A DNA stretch of 64,000 nucleotides from Adineta vaga (Eukaryota > Rotifera), in assembly GCA_021613535.1 (NCBI GenBank), contig CP075492.1, positions 11,222,001-11,286,000 of the forward strand, given 5' to 3'. Shown here piece after piece: positions 25,048 through 37,200 of this stretch (the first letter of the stretch is position 1; every line of letters starts with the position of its first letter). The position numbers and the translations under genes were made by a program. The notes under the pieces were generated by a model, which was given only the letters and a program-made list of their open reading frames with translations, did not search any database and had not been told where the DNA came from.

Positions 25048-25094
25048 ACTGTACTGTACATATATCTTTACGAAAAGAACGCTTAGCACAAACA

Positions 25095-25681
25095 ATGGAT
25101 ATCGATGAAGTACAATATTTATCTGAAAATGAACTTATTTCAGTAGTACCTAATTTTAAACATCCTGAAATCCATCTAATTCGTGGTTCTGTTGGTCCAT
25201 TTCTGCCTTTGGTTCCATTACAAGTTCCTGTATGGATGGTATGTTCATAAAACACTAAACATTTCATTTTTTTCCTCTTCTTTCTCGAAAGGCTATTCAT
25301 TTAAAAGAAAGTCATCGTTGTCGATTTGTTTGTCCTGAATGGTTAACACTTGATTCAGTACAAGAATTACTTAAACAAGAACAACAACAAGAAACATTTA
25401 CATCGATGCCTAATCCATATGTATTTATATTATCTCAAACAATAATGAATGTTGCTCTAGAAGATATTCCAAACGGTGATCAAATTCGTTTATTAATGAA
25501 AGATTTATGGGATCTACGTTTAGCTAAATTACGTTCATCTATTGGTAATTTAGCACGTAGTGGTGCTTTATATGCTAAAGTAACACATTTAACACAAGTG
25601 GAAATATGTTTAATTAGACATTTTCTTAAAACTTCATTGAAACATATTGCTCAATTACAAGATGCTATACCAGAAGAATAA
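25095..25681 (+). CDS. GINS2: GINS complex subunit 2 (Psf2)
   Basis: Two exons, 25095-25238 and 25292-25681, joined across a 53-nt intron, encode 177 residues (human 185). Psf2 is part of the GINS tetramer which, with Cdc45 and MCM2-7, forms the replicative helicase. Matching blocks in order are EVQYLSENELISVVPNF, VGPFLPLVPLQVPVWMAIHL, CRFVCPEWLTLDSVQELL, ETFTSMPNPY, IPNGDQIRLLMKDLWDLRLA and the C-terminal LTQVEICLIRHFL. The length, start and stop all fit the family. No break is seen. Confidence 0.96.
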
Positions 25682-26002
25682 ATATCAGAGAATTAACTTG
25701 AATATAAGATTTTTTTTAGAAGGAAATAAATAATACTGACTATTTCTATAAATCAATATTTCCGATAATTCTTTCATATAAAGTTGATTCTTCAGTTTCA
25801 GAAATTTTCTATTTCAAACCATTTCTTAGGTATGAATACTATTGTTAAATAAATCCATTTTATTTCATAATATTGAGGGAAAAAAAGAGAATTACAGTCA
25901 CTAAGAAAGAATATGTACACAGGTTTTTTTAGAAAAAAATCACTGCGGAAAAAGATGGGAAAGGATCGGATTATAAACATGGAGAAAATTTATCTATGAT
26001 AT
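25682..26002. other. Intergenic, facing 3' ends of GINS2 and the SEL1-repeat gene
   Basis: 320 nt of AT-rich sequence between two convergent stop codons, with an AATAAA-like motif (gaaataaataat) near 25723. No gene is seen. Confidence 0.5.
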
Positions 26003-27015
26003 CTATGATAAACAAGCAAGTGTTTTTGTTAAATTTAATGAATAATCGTTCCATGATTGTAATGGTTCTTCTTTGTAATCTTTTGCGAATGAAAATCGAA
26101 ACATACGAAAAGATTTATTCGATAATGTAGGTTCCGTTATCTCATCTTCACTTTCATTATCATCGATTCGATTGGAAAGTAGTGTCAAATTGAATTGTGC
26201 ATTGATATGACCTAACATAGCTGCTTGACGATAATAATCACAAGCCTAAATAATTCAAAATAAGAGATGATGTTTTTTTTCCTTTTCTAAGATACGATTT
26301 ACTTTAGCACGATTTTCTGCGACGCCGATACCACGTTCATAACAGATACCAAGATTAAATAATGCTGCTGCATTTTTACCACTTTTAGCACTCGCTTGAA
26401 GAGTTTCAATACCTAATTGAACATTTCCGGATTCTAATGCTTGAATTGCCATTTCATTTTCAATATTTCCCATCATTTCTTCATTTAATTCAGAAAGATT
26501 CTTTATTGTATTCATGTATGTTTCGTCTGTTTGCAGTAATGAATCAATAGTTGCTTCTTTAGGTGTAGGTGGTGGAGGTAATGGTTGAGCTTCTGGAACA
26601 TTCTGTTCAATTTTTTGAATTTCAATAGGTTTAATAATATATGGTTTGTATACTAACTAAAAATTTCAAAATCAAACTGTTCGACCTATTTTTGAGTAAT
26701 ATATCAATTTGATACCTTTTGAAGAGAAATTTTGTGTATGTGTTCAAGTACTTTTTCTAAGTTTTGTGATGAAAATTGATTGGTCTTTATAATGTGATCA
26801 AGATCAGGTTTCGCTTCGATTGTTTTCTTCTGTTCTCTAAAACAAAAAATGTTTTTTTTAGATTTTAGTTGATTTTATCGTTCACTATACTCTTCTTTAT
26901 TTGATTCTTCATCTTTATTGCAAATGGTTGTAAAAGGAACAAGAATATCTTGTGGACACCGATGTGTAGTTACATTACGAAAAGCACGATAAATATAATT
27001 TGCAAGACGCCACAT
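26003..27015 (-). CDS. SEL1-repeat protein, DELE1-like
   Basis: Four exons, 27015-26891, 26836-26716, 26656-26303 and 26245-26003, join in frame to 280 residues. The start MWRLANYIYRAFRNV is short, basic and hydrophobic, as a mitochondrial targeting sequence can be. It resembles the MWRL opening of vertebrate DELE1. Two SEL1/TPR-like units lie near residues 145-220: LGIETLQASAKSGKNAAALF, then FNLGICYERGIGVAEN and ACDYYRQAAMLGHINAQFNL. Vertebrate DELE1 relays mitochondrial stress to HRI kinase and has more repeats, so this protein is shorter. A proline run (PLPPPPTPK) precedes the repeats. The SEL1 call is solid. The DELE1 assignment rests on the N-terminus and repeat resemblance and is tentative. 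Confidence 0.7.
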
Positions 27016-28139
27016 TATATCAGTATTTCTTTTGAGTTACGAAATAATATTCGTTTCCTTGCAATGGAAAAGCCGTAGAATAGTCAGCGGCTTTTCATTG
27101 TAATAAAGTCCAAAAAATGAAATCTAGAATAGGATTTAAAATAAACAAGCAGGTGACTTTTTTCGAATCTGAAAAAAAAACGTAATGCATAGGCGAGTAT
27201 TTTTTAGCTTATTTCTTTGTATAATGAGCCACACGAGAAATGACGTCATTTTTTTCTATAGATATTTTTTCTTTTCTCTTATCGATAATAAAGAGAAGAA
27301 AAAGACGTCCAACAAGAAGCAAAAAAGAAAACAGGTTCTACCCAGATTTGAACTGGGGTCGCTGGATTCAAAGTCCAAAGTGCTAACCGCTACACCATAG
27401 AACCACGGTATACTTTCAGCACGATATGCTATTTATCATATTCAAACAGAAGAAAGGTTTATGCATTGTCAAATAATTGACAGATACGTACCGCGAAAAA
27501 TCAACGTCTATGAATTCGTCTTTCCTTGTTTATTAACTATATAAGAAATATTCTTTTTAGATTATATGTTTCTTCCATAAAACAACAAGAACTTTAAATA
27601 GTATTACTTCATTCCCAATATTCTTCGTAAATCTTTTAAAGCAAGTTCATCAACTACTTTTTATTTTTAGTGAGGATTATATCCTTCTGTTTTTGAAATG
27701 CTTAAACAATGTTGCAATAACTCTTTCTTTCTCAATAGATGTCACTTATAAAAGATTCTATTGAGGAAAAACATTTTCAGAATCTAATTCATCTAAGAAT
27801 GAAAATTAAACTTGAATTGATTGAGAAGAAAAATTAGTTTCTAAGAAAAACTACATTCGGATGAAATTCCATTGGATCTCATGTATTCTTTTCTTCCTCG
27901 ATCAGCTGTTCTTCTCTTTCAGAGTGTTTTTTGTTTGTTGTGGATACATACATGCATAGAATTTTTTTTCTCTCAAATCATTTCAATATTGAAATAAGAA
28001 AGAAAAAGAAAGAGAGAAAAAACGACCTCCTTCCTTTCTATGTTGTCATTCATGTCACATCGCAGTATCTCAAGGATTTCTTAATTTTCAAAAATACAAA
28101 ATATTTTTCTAGATTGATATGTTGATTTCAGATTAAACG
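27016..28139. other. Non-coding around tRNA-Gln
   Basis: Apart from the tRNA at 27333-27404, I see no gene. It separates the divergent SEL1-repeat and MEIOC genes and should hold both promoters. An acceptor-like tgttgatttcag lies 8 nt before the MEIOC start codon. Confidence 0.5.
27333..27404 (-). tRNA. tRNA-Gln (TTG)
   Basis: On the minus strand the sequence begins GGTTCTATGGTGTAGCGGTT. It pairs its acceptor GGTTCTA with TAGAACC, has a D arm, an anticodon stem TTGGA/TCCAG around loop CTTTGAA (anticodon TTG), and a T arm CCCAG-TTCAAAT-CTGGG. The GGTTCAAAT-type box is present. There is no intron, and no terminal CCA is encoded. A T-rich stretch downstream on the minus strand (27320s) can act as a terminator. 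Confidence 0.95.
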
Positions 28140-30603
28140 ATGCTATCATCACCTTTACAAGCACCTTCAACAATGGTAATTTTCAAAAAGAAATCTTTTT
28201 GATTAAGAGAAATAAATCTATTATTTAGGTTGATGATCGAACACTTCGAGCATATTTACGTAATAATTCAGCATGGAATTTAGATGAAAGTGGACCTGGA
28301 CCAGCTATGGATCAGTTTAGTTTATCATCGAGTGGTCACGGTGATCGATTTCTTAATAGTAGTGTCAATTTTCCTACTGAGATGAGGTAAAGAAAAATTG
28401 CTTATTCAATTATCAAAACAAACTGTATCTTTTTCTTTAGATCTGCAAATTTAAATGATATGGTTTCAAATATTATCGATGAAAATGCTGAATATCATCA
28501 AAATGGAATGTTACCAACCTTTCCACAGTATCAAACAATGTCTATGATGATGCCATCAACTTGGTCCCATGCTGAACAATCCGATCAGAATATGCAATAT
28601 ATGCACAAAGTCAGAAAGTAATAATCAATGAAATCTGATATTTCTCGACAGAAGTTTAGAAATGATTCTGTATACATCTCGTGACTATTCTTATTTATTT
28701 TAGTATTATTCCGTCACGACCAACAAAATTTGCTTCATCAAATCTTTCAGAAAGTGGTCATCCACGTAATATTCCAGGTAGATTTTGATCACGTTATAGT
28801 TTTTCTTTCAATTTTCTCTCCATTAGATTCATGTTCAATGCATCCAATTCCTCCCAAAGATATTCAAGTACTTATTCGTAAAGGTGATCATAATGGTATC
28901 AATTCTCTGATAACAAATATATCCTTACAACAATTTCGTCAGATGATTGGTTTACAATACAGTTCAGGTTTAACAACATGCAATGATCGACGATTACCAT
29001 CTTCTTCTTCTTCATCATTACGTACATCAGATACTCGACGTATTTACTCATCAGTAAATCCAAATCATCCACCACTTTCATCATCATCATCAAGTTCATC
29101 ATCATCAACATTACCTATATCCAATAACCGTTTAATCAATGGTTTAAAACAACGATCACCAGATACAATATATTTTCCTAACAATGATCGTCAACATTTA
29201 TCGATGTCTTCTCGTATGTATTAAGATAAAACTTTAATTTTTCTTATCATCTATTCATTTTAGATGATGCTTTGTCTATGAATTTTACTGGTGCTAATGG
29301 AACAATACCTATATGTGATGCTAATTTAACTTCACCTGTAACAACCTGTCAAGATATAAGGTATGAAATCTATAAGAATCTTTCCTTTTCTCTTGAGATA
29401 TCTAGTATAATCTTTCATTTAGCTATTTTCGATCTAACAGGTAGTTATTTTCGTTTTTCTTCATACCTTATTGTGACTTATTCGCACTTATTTTGATATT
29501 TTCCTCTTCTACTGATTTAACTGACATGCTTTTCTTAAAAAGAGAAAAAAAGAAACAAATTTTTCTACATGAAATCTCTCTCTTTTTTAGACGAACAGGA
29601 GTGGCTAATACATTACGTATGTAAATTCAAAATTTCAAATATCTGCTAAGAAATTCCTTCCTATTTAGATATTGCTATTGAAAAATGTTATGAACAATTA
29701 AATTATATTCGTGATAGTTATGCTGAAGTAAGTGAATATCAATAAACTTTAATCTTCAGATTTTTATATAGATTCAAATTTGTTTCTAGACAGAATCCAA
29801 GATTGGTATTCAAACTTTACATAAATCTCCTTCACCATCATTCATGAACGATATAACCAATTCAAATTTTTCGACTTTATCAAATAATCCATCACGTGTC
29901 GATCGATTAATTGCTGAATATCATTATGAATATACTCGAGTAATTGCAATTGAAACTTCATTTGAAAGAGAAAGAACATTTTTCTATTTAGATTGTTCGG
30001 TTACATGAACGTATTAAAGAAAGTTTATCAATGCAAGATATTGAAGCAACTCGACAAACACTTGATGAATGGTTTAATGCAATCAATAACGTACAAGATC
30101 GTCGTCGACAAGAAATTGACAATGCAGCCGAAAAATGTCGTTCAGGTGAACCACGATTACCCGATGAAAAAGGTAAATTCGTTTTTTTTCAAATTTTTCT
30201 TTTTATAAAACGAACTGTGTTCTTTGAATAGATGTTTTACAATTAGCTGAAGCTTTACGAATTTTACGTATAACAACACGAAAAATTCGAACTGTTCTTT
30301 GGTATTGGTTATATTGGTCAACAAATTCAACAACAAATAAAATTCCTTTAATTGCACGTCATCAAGATGAACAACTCAATGACGAATTACACCCACCAAT
30401 ACAAGTAATTATCAATAGATAATCTTTCTCTTGCGAATAAAATGATTTATTTTTAGAATGCAACATTCAATTTCTTTTATCCTTCAATGAATACGGATGA
30501 TGAATCATTGAATGGATTGGATTTGGATGAACAACGAAAGGTTTTATTGAAATCTTCAATATCAACTAATGAAAATAATAAAGAAAATGAATGCAACGAA
30601 TGA
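28140..30603 (+). CDS. MEIOC: MEIOC homologue (meiosis-specific coiled-coil protein)
   Basis: Twelve exons join in frame: 28140-28175, 28229-28386, 28441-28617, 28704-28777, 28827-29213, 29264-29360, 29591-29616, 29669-29727, 29790-29939, 29992-30172, 30232-30404 and 30457-30603, giving 554 residues. In mouse, MEIOC works with the RNA helicase YTHDC2 to let germ cells leave mitosis and enter meiosis. The C-terminal half matches the MEIOC domain closely: NNPSRVDRLIAEYHYEYTRI, RLHERI, VQDRRRQEIDNAAEKCRSG, and LQLAEALRILRITTRKIRTV ending in LWYW. The N-terminal 300 residues are Ser/Asn-rich and look disordered, with a Ser run near residue 240. Three micro-exons (26, 59 and 74 nt) occur. The start follows an acceptor-like site, so an untranslated exon or a trans-spliced leader is possible. 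The family call is confident. Confidence 0.9.
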
Positions 30604-31154
30604 TAGTTCATGAGATTTCTTTTTATTTCTATTATGATAATCTCGAAAAGCATTTTTCTGTGTTCTTATTTGACTTAACCCGTCCATATTAGAGATGCAT
30701 TTTTTGTGACAGAAAAAAGGAAAAGCTTAATCTCATTTTTGTTTGTTTGTTTTGTTTTTCCTTTTCTTATACTCCGGTAGTTTGTATATACAGATCTTTC
30801 TCTATCAGAATTGTTCATTGGGCTTTTTTTGTGATAGGAACAGTTGAAAATACTGTCGTATTAATTTTGTTGCTGTTGTTGTTGTTGTTGTTGATATTAT
30901 TATTATTATTATTGTACTTCTCACTAGTCGTTTTCTGTTTTATTTCTTGTATTCAACATTGAGAAAAGATATGATTCACAACGCGTCCGGTGACGTATGT
31001 GTTTGTTTCTTGAAATGCTTTTTTTCTCTCTCTTTCATTCTCTTGCTAAATCAATCTTTATTTGTTAGATTTTTGTTTGTTTATTCAATCTTAATGTAGT
31101 TCTATGTGTGTATCTAGAAAATAAAAAGTTTTCAATGAGATTTAAGACTAAATT
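30604..31154. other. Intergenic, facing 3' ends of MEIOC and the YrhK gene
   Basis: AT-rich, with a compound trinucleotide repeat at 30868-30914 (GTT units then ATT units) and AATAAA-like sequence near 31122 (aaaataaaaag). A 71-codon open frame over the repeat is an artefact of its low complexity. Confidence 0.55.
30868..30914. repeat. Compound (GTT)n-(ATT)n trinucleotide repeat
   Basis: Runs of gtt followed by att, probably in the MEIOC 3' untranslated region, 265 nt after its stop codon. Confidence 0.8.
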
Positions 31155-31952
31155 CTAATCGCGATGAGTGAAGTGATGACGATATTGAAGAAATAAGCCC
31201 GACAAAGTAAAACATGTTCCACCACAAATAAAAAGAATTCCTGCTCGAAGTCCTTCGGCATCATTGGTATTCAATGATGGAAGAAAAAAGATTGTACCGA
31301 AAAAATAAAAGACACCACCGAGTCCTGCAAAACCATCGACACCTAATGCTGGAATATCATTCATTAGATTTGATAAACGAAAGTGACGATCTTGAGGATT
31401 GTGCACATTCGTACAAGCAGCACGGTAAACTTTCCAGCCTTGTGAAACATAGATGAAAGTTGATCCGATGATGAAAAACCATTCGCCTAAGACTAATTCA
31501 TCTTTAAATGCCGGAATGAACAAAATTGAACCAGCAAGATAAAATGCAGAGCCGCAAGCAGATGTGAAAAAGTTTATACCAACTTCAGCTCGTTCATATC
31601 GACCACTATATGTATTTTGTGCATGTTGAAAACGATGTGTATTTTGAGTTTCCATTATTGATCGATATTTCTGATCGAAACAACAACCAATTCGATAATA
31701 CCACCATTCTTGCAGGTCAGCAAGTAAGAAGAAGAACGAACCGATCGTAAATAACCATCCACCAATTGAAAATGCTGACGAATAATTATTATAGACACTT
31801 GGTAAATACATACATGATCCACTAATGAAAGTTAAACCACCGATCATATAATGTGTACCATGAAATAATCGCCATAATGGTGATTGTGGTCGTTCAAGAA
31901 TATTATCGCCTGGAAATGCAATTAAATGTGCTTCTTCGTTTGATGTAGTCAT
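31155..31952 (-). CDS. Multi-pass membrane protein with YrhK-type repeats
   Basis: A single frame of 265 residues, without intron. It shows about six to eight hydrophobic helices arranged as repeats of one motif: GGLTFISGSCMYLPS...GGWLFTIGSFFFLLADL, then SAFYLAGSILFIPAF...GEWFFIIGSTFIYVSQG, and GGVFYFFGTIFFLPSL...GILFICGGTCFTLSGL. Each unit pairs a Gly/Ser-rich helix ending near a Leu-Pro with a second helix opening WxFxIGS. This is the pattern of the YrhK domain, known from bacteria and many eukaryotes but without an assigned function. Charged loops carry Arg and Asp. It converges on MEIOC. The domain call is fairly confident; the role is unknown. Confidence 0.8.
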   Translation of the reverse strand: MTTSNEEAHLIAFPGDNILERPQSPLWRLFHGTHYMIGGLTFISGSCMYLPSVYNNYSSAFSIGGWLFTIGSFFFLLADLQEWWYYRIGCCFDQKYRSIMETQNTHRFQHAQNTYSGRYERAEVGINFFTSACGSAFYLAGSILFIPAFKDELVLGEWFFIIGSTFIYVSQGWKVYRAACTNVHNPQDRHFRLSNLMNDIPALGVDGFAGLGGVFYFFGTIFFLPSLNTNDAEGLRAGILFICGGTCFTLSGLFLQYRHHFTHRD

Positions 31953-33743
31953 GGTTTCTTTGGTAAGATTAAATTCGAATGTGAAATATATAATATTCTT
32001 CTCTTTCTTTGTCGATATAGATATCTGTTATTTACCTCGAAAAATACAAAAAAAACTATGCTTTGACTCGTTTTTCTCTCTCACATGTGGTGGTACCATA
32101 TAAGAAGTAGAAGACGAAGAGAAAAAGAAAAAGGAAAAGAAAAGTAAAAGAGAAACATCATAACGGCAACTACGGTTGCATTCATATTTATCTATGTAAT
32201 ACATGTTGACATTCGTATATGGGAACAGGGTGGTTGATAAAAAGGAGAAGAAAAAACATGTTAGATGATCCGCACTCATTCGAGTAGTTTGTAACCTGGA
32301 AAAAGCAAGATTTATTTATAGTAAAATAAAAGACTTTTGTGCAGAAAAAATACAACTTCAAGGTACCGTTAATAGAAAGATGTTAGTTTTATTTATTTCA
32401 CATTAATTGTAAATAATCTGATCAAAACGATTTGACTTGATGTTGATAGATCGTTATTAAATATCATTATCGAACTTGCGGTAAAGTATTTTTTATTGAT
32501 TAATAATGAATTGAATGGACTTTTGCTCGAAAATTACCATTAGCTGCTTTTTACATTGACACTTTCTGTTATACAACTTATTCTTTTTGACCTTCAATCA
32601 GGGTTATTGGGATCTGGGATATCATCAACAAGCTTTTTTCTTGTCGTATTGTTTTCTGTACTCTTGTACGATCAACCAACTATGAATCGTTATTTATTTT
32701 GAATATAGTACTCATACTTTGTTCTTTGATGAAATTCAAATGAATATAATACGATAACTATAATCACAGAAATATCTAACCTGTTATTATACGTTATTTT
32801 AGATTTAATGAGCACTAATGAACTATGAGAGTTCTTCTATTTTTTTAAAGTACGCAACAATATTATATAAGTACTTTGGTTTTAAATGAGATCTTCTCAC
32901 GAAAAATTCTCATTCGATCAGTTATTGATTAGCTTAAAGTGTCGATGATAATCGAACAATCTATTCATAAAAGAAATACCGACGATACTCTTTTTTTTGC
33001 TATTGAGATAAAAGCAAAAGAAGTTCTTTCTTCATCATCCTCAAAAAGTACTTCTTAATCAAATTTTCGCACTAATCAATTTTGATTACTATGCGAAGGA
33101 CGATTAATTATCGATGTCATTTATCAAATATTTCTTGATAGAATTTTCTGAGTACAATGAATTCTCGTTCATTCTAAGGTGACTGTACTCAATATTGCAA
33201 CATCCGTTGAGGAAAGGAGAAAACCAATTAGGTAAATTTCCTGTGAATTTAATCAACATATAGTTCTTGTACTACGCACAGTAATTTATCAAGTATTATC
33301 GTTCATTGATATTCAAATGAAAGATTCTTTTACGTAATAAACTATTATATAGAGATTTTATTTTGAAAAAATGTCAGAATTTTCTAATGAAATCTAATCA
33401 TAGAAAAGCTGATTAGTTGCTTGAAACAAAAAGACAAAGAAAAACTGAATAAATCAATATATCTCACTCGATATTTTGTAAATCTATTTACCTTGTTCTT
33501 GCTATTCTTTTTTTGTTCGTATATATATGCCTACACATTGGTATATACAAACTAGATAGGGATTAGTCAAATTTTGTATGTCATTCGTTGTTGATGATTG
33601 AATTATACCCGAATGAATAAAACAATGGATGAAATAGACATCAACATTTCTCCTTGATTCATATGTCTATCAACATTAAATCAAACTAGGAATCAACTAA
33701 AAACTGTCGTTTACGCTTCTTTCGAATAGTAATCAAAAAATCT
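31953..33743. other. Non-coding, 1.8 kb between divergent genes
   Basis: AT-rich upstream region of the YrhK gene (left) and of the small membrane protein at 33744 (right). No domain-bearing frame is seen on either strand. An acceptor-like cttctttcgaatag ends 14 nt before the ATG at 33744. Confidence 0.5.
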
Positions 33744-34232
33744 ATGGATGATATTGAATATCCTGTATTTAAATCTATTGATGGACCTTGGATTGCCTTA
33801 CTTATTATCGGTATTTTAATGTTCATATCATCTCTTATTGGTGTTGTATTACTTTATATTGTTTGGCGTCGTTTTAATCAACAATCACCGATTAGAAATG
33901 CAACTTATAAACCAAATGGTAATATAAAAATACCAATAGAAATTAATGAACGTCAACCACAAACTTATGAAACACAAGTAAAATTATGAAAATGATAATT
34001 TTTCAACAAAAACAAAATGTTTTCTATTTGTTTTAGAAAATGGAAGTATTTGTTCCACAAGTGGAAGATGTTCTTAATCAACGAGATTTAAATGAATATT
34101 TTCCAACTTTCAATCCAGAAGATGCAATACAAACAGTACATAATACATATCAAAGGTTTAAATTTTAAATAAAAGATATTGTTTTCATACTTTATCTTTT
34201 TCTTTCTCTTTAGAACGAAAGCTTATTTTTAA
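33744..34232 (+). CDS. Small single-pass membrane protein, unknown
   Basis: Three exons, 33744-33977, 34037-34155 and 34214-34232, join in frame to 123 residues. A short N-terminal segment (MDDIEYPVFKSIDGP) precedes one clear transmembrane helix, WIALLIIGILMFISSLIGVV. A positive stop-transfer region follows (WRRF), then a polar tail of about 80 residues with PQVEDVLNQRDLNEYFPTFN. The order suggests a type III or type I-like topology with the tail in the cytosol. I do not recognise a family. The last exon encodes only six residues, so the 3' end is the weakest part. Confidence 0.65.
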
Positions 34233-37200
34233 ATCAATTAAAATTTTTTGTATTATAATGAATTTTTATATTTAGTAAAAATTTTCTTTGCTTGTAAAAT
34301 CAATCTCTATGTATTCTTTTTTCGTTTTTCAATAATCAAAAGTAAATATTATTCGACATGCCGCAAATATGCCAATAGATGTCTTCATTTACGTTAACTG
34401 TCATATGTCATTTTTTTACATCCATCATCTGGTCTATTATGATCAAGTCAATGAAAAACAATACAAATGCTAATACATTCTTTTTCTTCTTTTTAAGAAT
34501 GTCATCGAACACTTTGATTGCGACTAATAGATCTCAAGCTGTTTATCTGACATTTTTCGATGACATTGATTCAGTATATCAAAAACTAATTGTTTGAAAT
34601 ATCTTTCGAAGTGTTTGTTTTTTTCGTAATTATCAATTTTTACTTGAACAAATCTTAATTTAAAGGTAAACACAAATAAGATTTTCTTTTTATAGGATTT
34701 CTATTCATCAGTAACTCATCTGTAATGCGCTTTGAAATTCTATTTTTTTTCTTCTGCAATATTAATAGTGAAACGAGAAGGGAAAAAATTTCCTTTTTAA
34801 TAAATGATGCATCACTGAGTAGTATGTTTTTCTTCTCTCACATGTTTAAGCAAATTACACAGTAAAATTTGCACAATCCTAGTATTAAAGATTTTATTCC
34901 AGCTAAACGTTTTTCACATGATAATTTATCAAAAACACCGTGAATTAACTTTTCACTAATGAAAAGATGAATATTATCAAGATTGTCAAACTTAATTCAA
35001 TTAATTTTCTTTTGTCTTCCAATTTTGATGACGTTATTCGTTTTATATATATATATAGAGAGAGAGACAGATAGTTTTTCTATGAAGACAAAAGACAATT
35101 TTACGGCTTGCACATGAATTTTGTCGATGTTTTGTATTAGTTATTCAATGCATTGAACTACTGCCAATCAACAAAAGCAGAAACATAAGAGAGAGACACA
35201 GAAAAAGGAATGTAAAAGAGGAAATAGAAGCGAAAGTGATCCTGGAAACAACACGGGAAATAGTCTGGATGCTCTGTTGCACCCTTTTCATTACTTGCTC
35301 GCCGCCAAAGCAATGATGAAGACGGAAGCAAGGGAATCAACATGGAAGAATAGAATGAGAAAAGAGTAGGATAGAAAAAGAGAGAAGAGCGAAAAAACGC
35401 GTTTTTATTGATGAACAAAGGAAATTTTATCTTTTGCCTCTCATTCAGACTGTTCTGCAGTCTATTCTACAATAGTATGCGCTCTTTTTTTTTTGCTACA
35501 ATTTGCGACCGTCCATGACTAGCGTTAAAGGAATGGGAAAAGAGAGAGCAAGAGCGAGAGCGAAATGAGAGAGAGAGAGGGAGAATAACAGAACAAGGAA
35601 AAGAAGAAGTGCAAATGTAAAAGAAATTTTCTTCTATATGTGCTTTTCCATTACAATCATCACTAGTTCTACAGCAAACATTAGATTTAGACTAGGAAAA
35701 CATGTGTTTGATAGAGTGAATGGTAGAGTTAAGATAGAAAGAAGCAATCGTTATTGTAATGAAATACTCTTCGTCGTTTTTCTTCTTCTTCTTCGTCTTC
35801 TTTTCATCGTTATGGAAGCTTTTAGACATCGACATCCATATCCATAGTTAGCATGCCAAATCATGATGTTGAACAGGGAAGTGAATGAAAATGAAGAAAA
35901 AAAAACGACTTGCGTACTCTACACCACGACCAGGCGACTGCAAATGCTCAAGTGAGGAAGTTAGGCACGCTATGCATGCACGGCATATAAATATATAAAG
36001 CTGAATCATACTCATGTCCTTGTCTCTCGTATTTAATGATGTCAACGGCAGACTCTTGCATATATCTAACTGTTAACATTACTCTGAAACAGTCGTCTGA
36101 ATATATCTTTCTTTTCTTGTTTTTTCTTCTTCATCATATTATTAGATCTGTACAGAATTTCTCTTGATTATGCTTATCCAATGTGTAAAGATGGACGCTG
36201 CGCGCGTTCGCAATCTTTTCTTCGGCATTTTTTTTCCTCATATGCAATTTTTCCATCTATCGATATCTATTAAAGTATATATTAACTACAGAGAAATGCT
36301 ACCGAGCATCATCGTTTGACATTAATCGAGCTGCTGTTTGTCATTTCCACATATTTTCCGCCATAAAAACATCTAATGAGCATTCATCTATATACTCTTC
36401 AAACTAGCTAATGATTCGAATGATGACAGACATTTACCGGTTTTCACATCATATTTATTTCATTTCTTCTTCGTTGTTTATTAACATGTTTTTATTATTT
36501 GGCAAAATTTTGACAATAGTTATAATCATTCGAATTGATGATATGCTTCCGTTTTTCATTCTTATTTTTACCTACTTTTGTCTACTTTATACTTCTCTAA
36601 TGTCATGCATCAATTACAAGATAAAGAATCTGTGTTTTCCACCTGATTACACGGAAAACAATTTTTTCCCTTTTTCTCTCCTCCTCTTTTTTTTCTCCAG
36701 TCTTCTTTTATATTTTCTTTCTTTAGGGTTTGCCATTTTTGCGCACATCTCCCTCCCTCCCTCTCTCTCTCTCTCTCTTTCATTAATACGAAGTTTTTCT
36801 CTGCTTCTCCTTGTCATATATGTCTCTATGTAAGGGTTCCACGAGAAAGAAAGACTACATCAAGCTTTTCTAGTTAGAACATATACGTCAACGATTTAAT
36901 CTCTTTTATTTTCGTTGTTCTGCTCTTTTGCTTCTTCTCGCGTTTTTCTCTTTCACTCTTATTCTCATTCGTATATCCAATTATCAATTCCACTTGATTA
37001 AATTGAACATACTTAGGCATGACAAAATATATATACACATGTGTATGTGTTTTATAATCAATATTATAATTATGTGGATGAGGTAAGTCGTTCGTAAATA
37101 TCGAAACATTGAAAAGCATATTTGTGTTATTTAAAAACGGAACAAATATTTTCCATACTTTTTATTTGACATTTAAGAATGTAGTTCCGAGAATGTATGC

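Larger units (their letters stand above)
22817..25094. other. Non-coding, 2.3 kb between Kv2 and GINS2 (divergent)
   Basis: Upstream region of both genes. It contains a (TA)n run at about 23046-23060, a (TTC)n run at 23432-23457, AT-rich spacer and the CGAT/CGTT repeat next to GINS2. No coding region or RNA gene is recognised. Confidence 0.5.

Noticed and set aside
30747-30962. Hydrophobic open frame with a long Leu run
   Set aside because: The Leu run is a translation of the trinucleotide repeat in the MEIOC 3' region.
36411-36833. 140-codon open frame very rich in Phe, Leu and Ser
   Set aside because: It reads through pyrimidine-rich low-complexity DNA including a (CT)n repeat; no domain. 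Chance.
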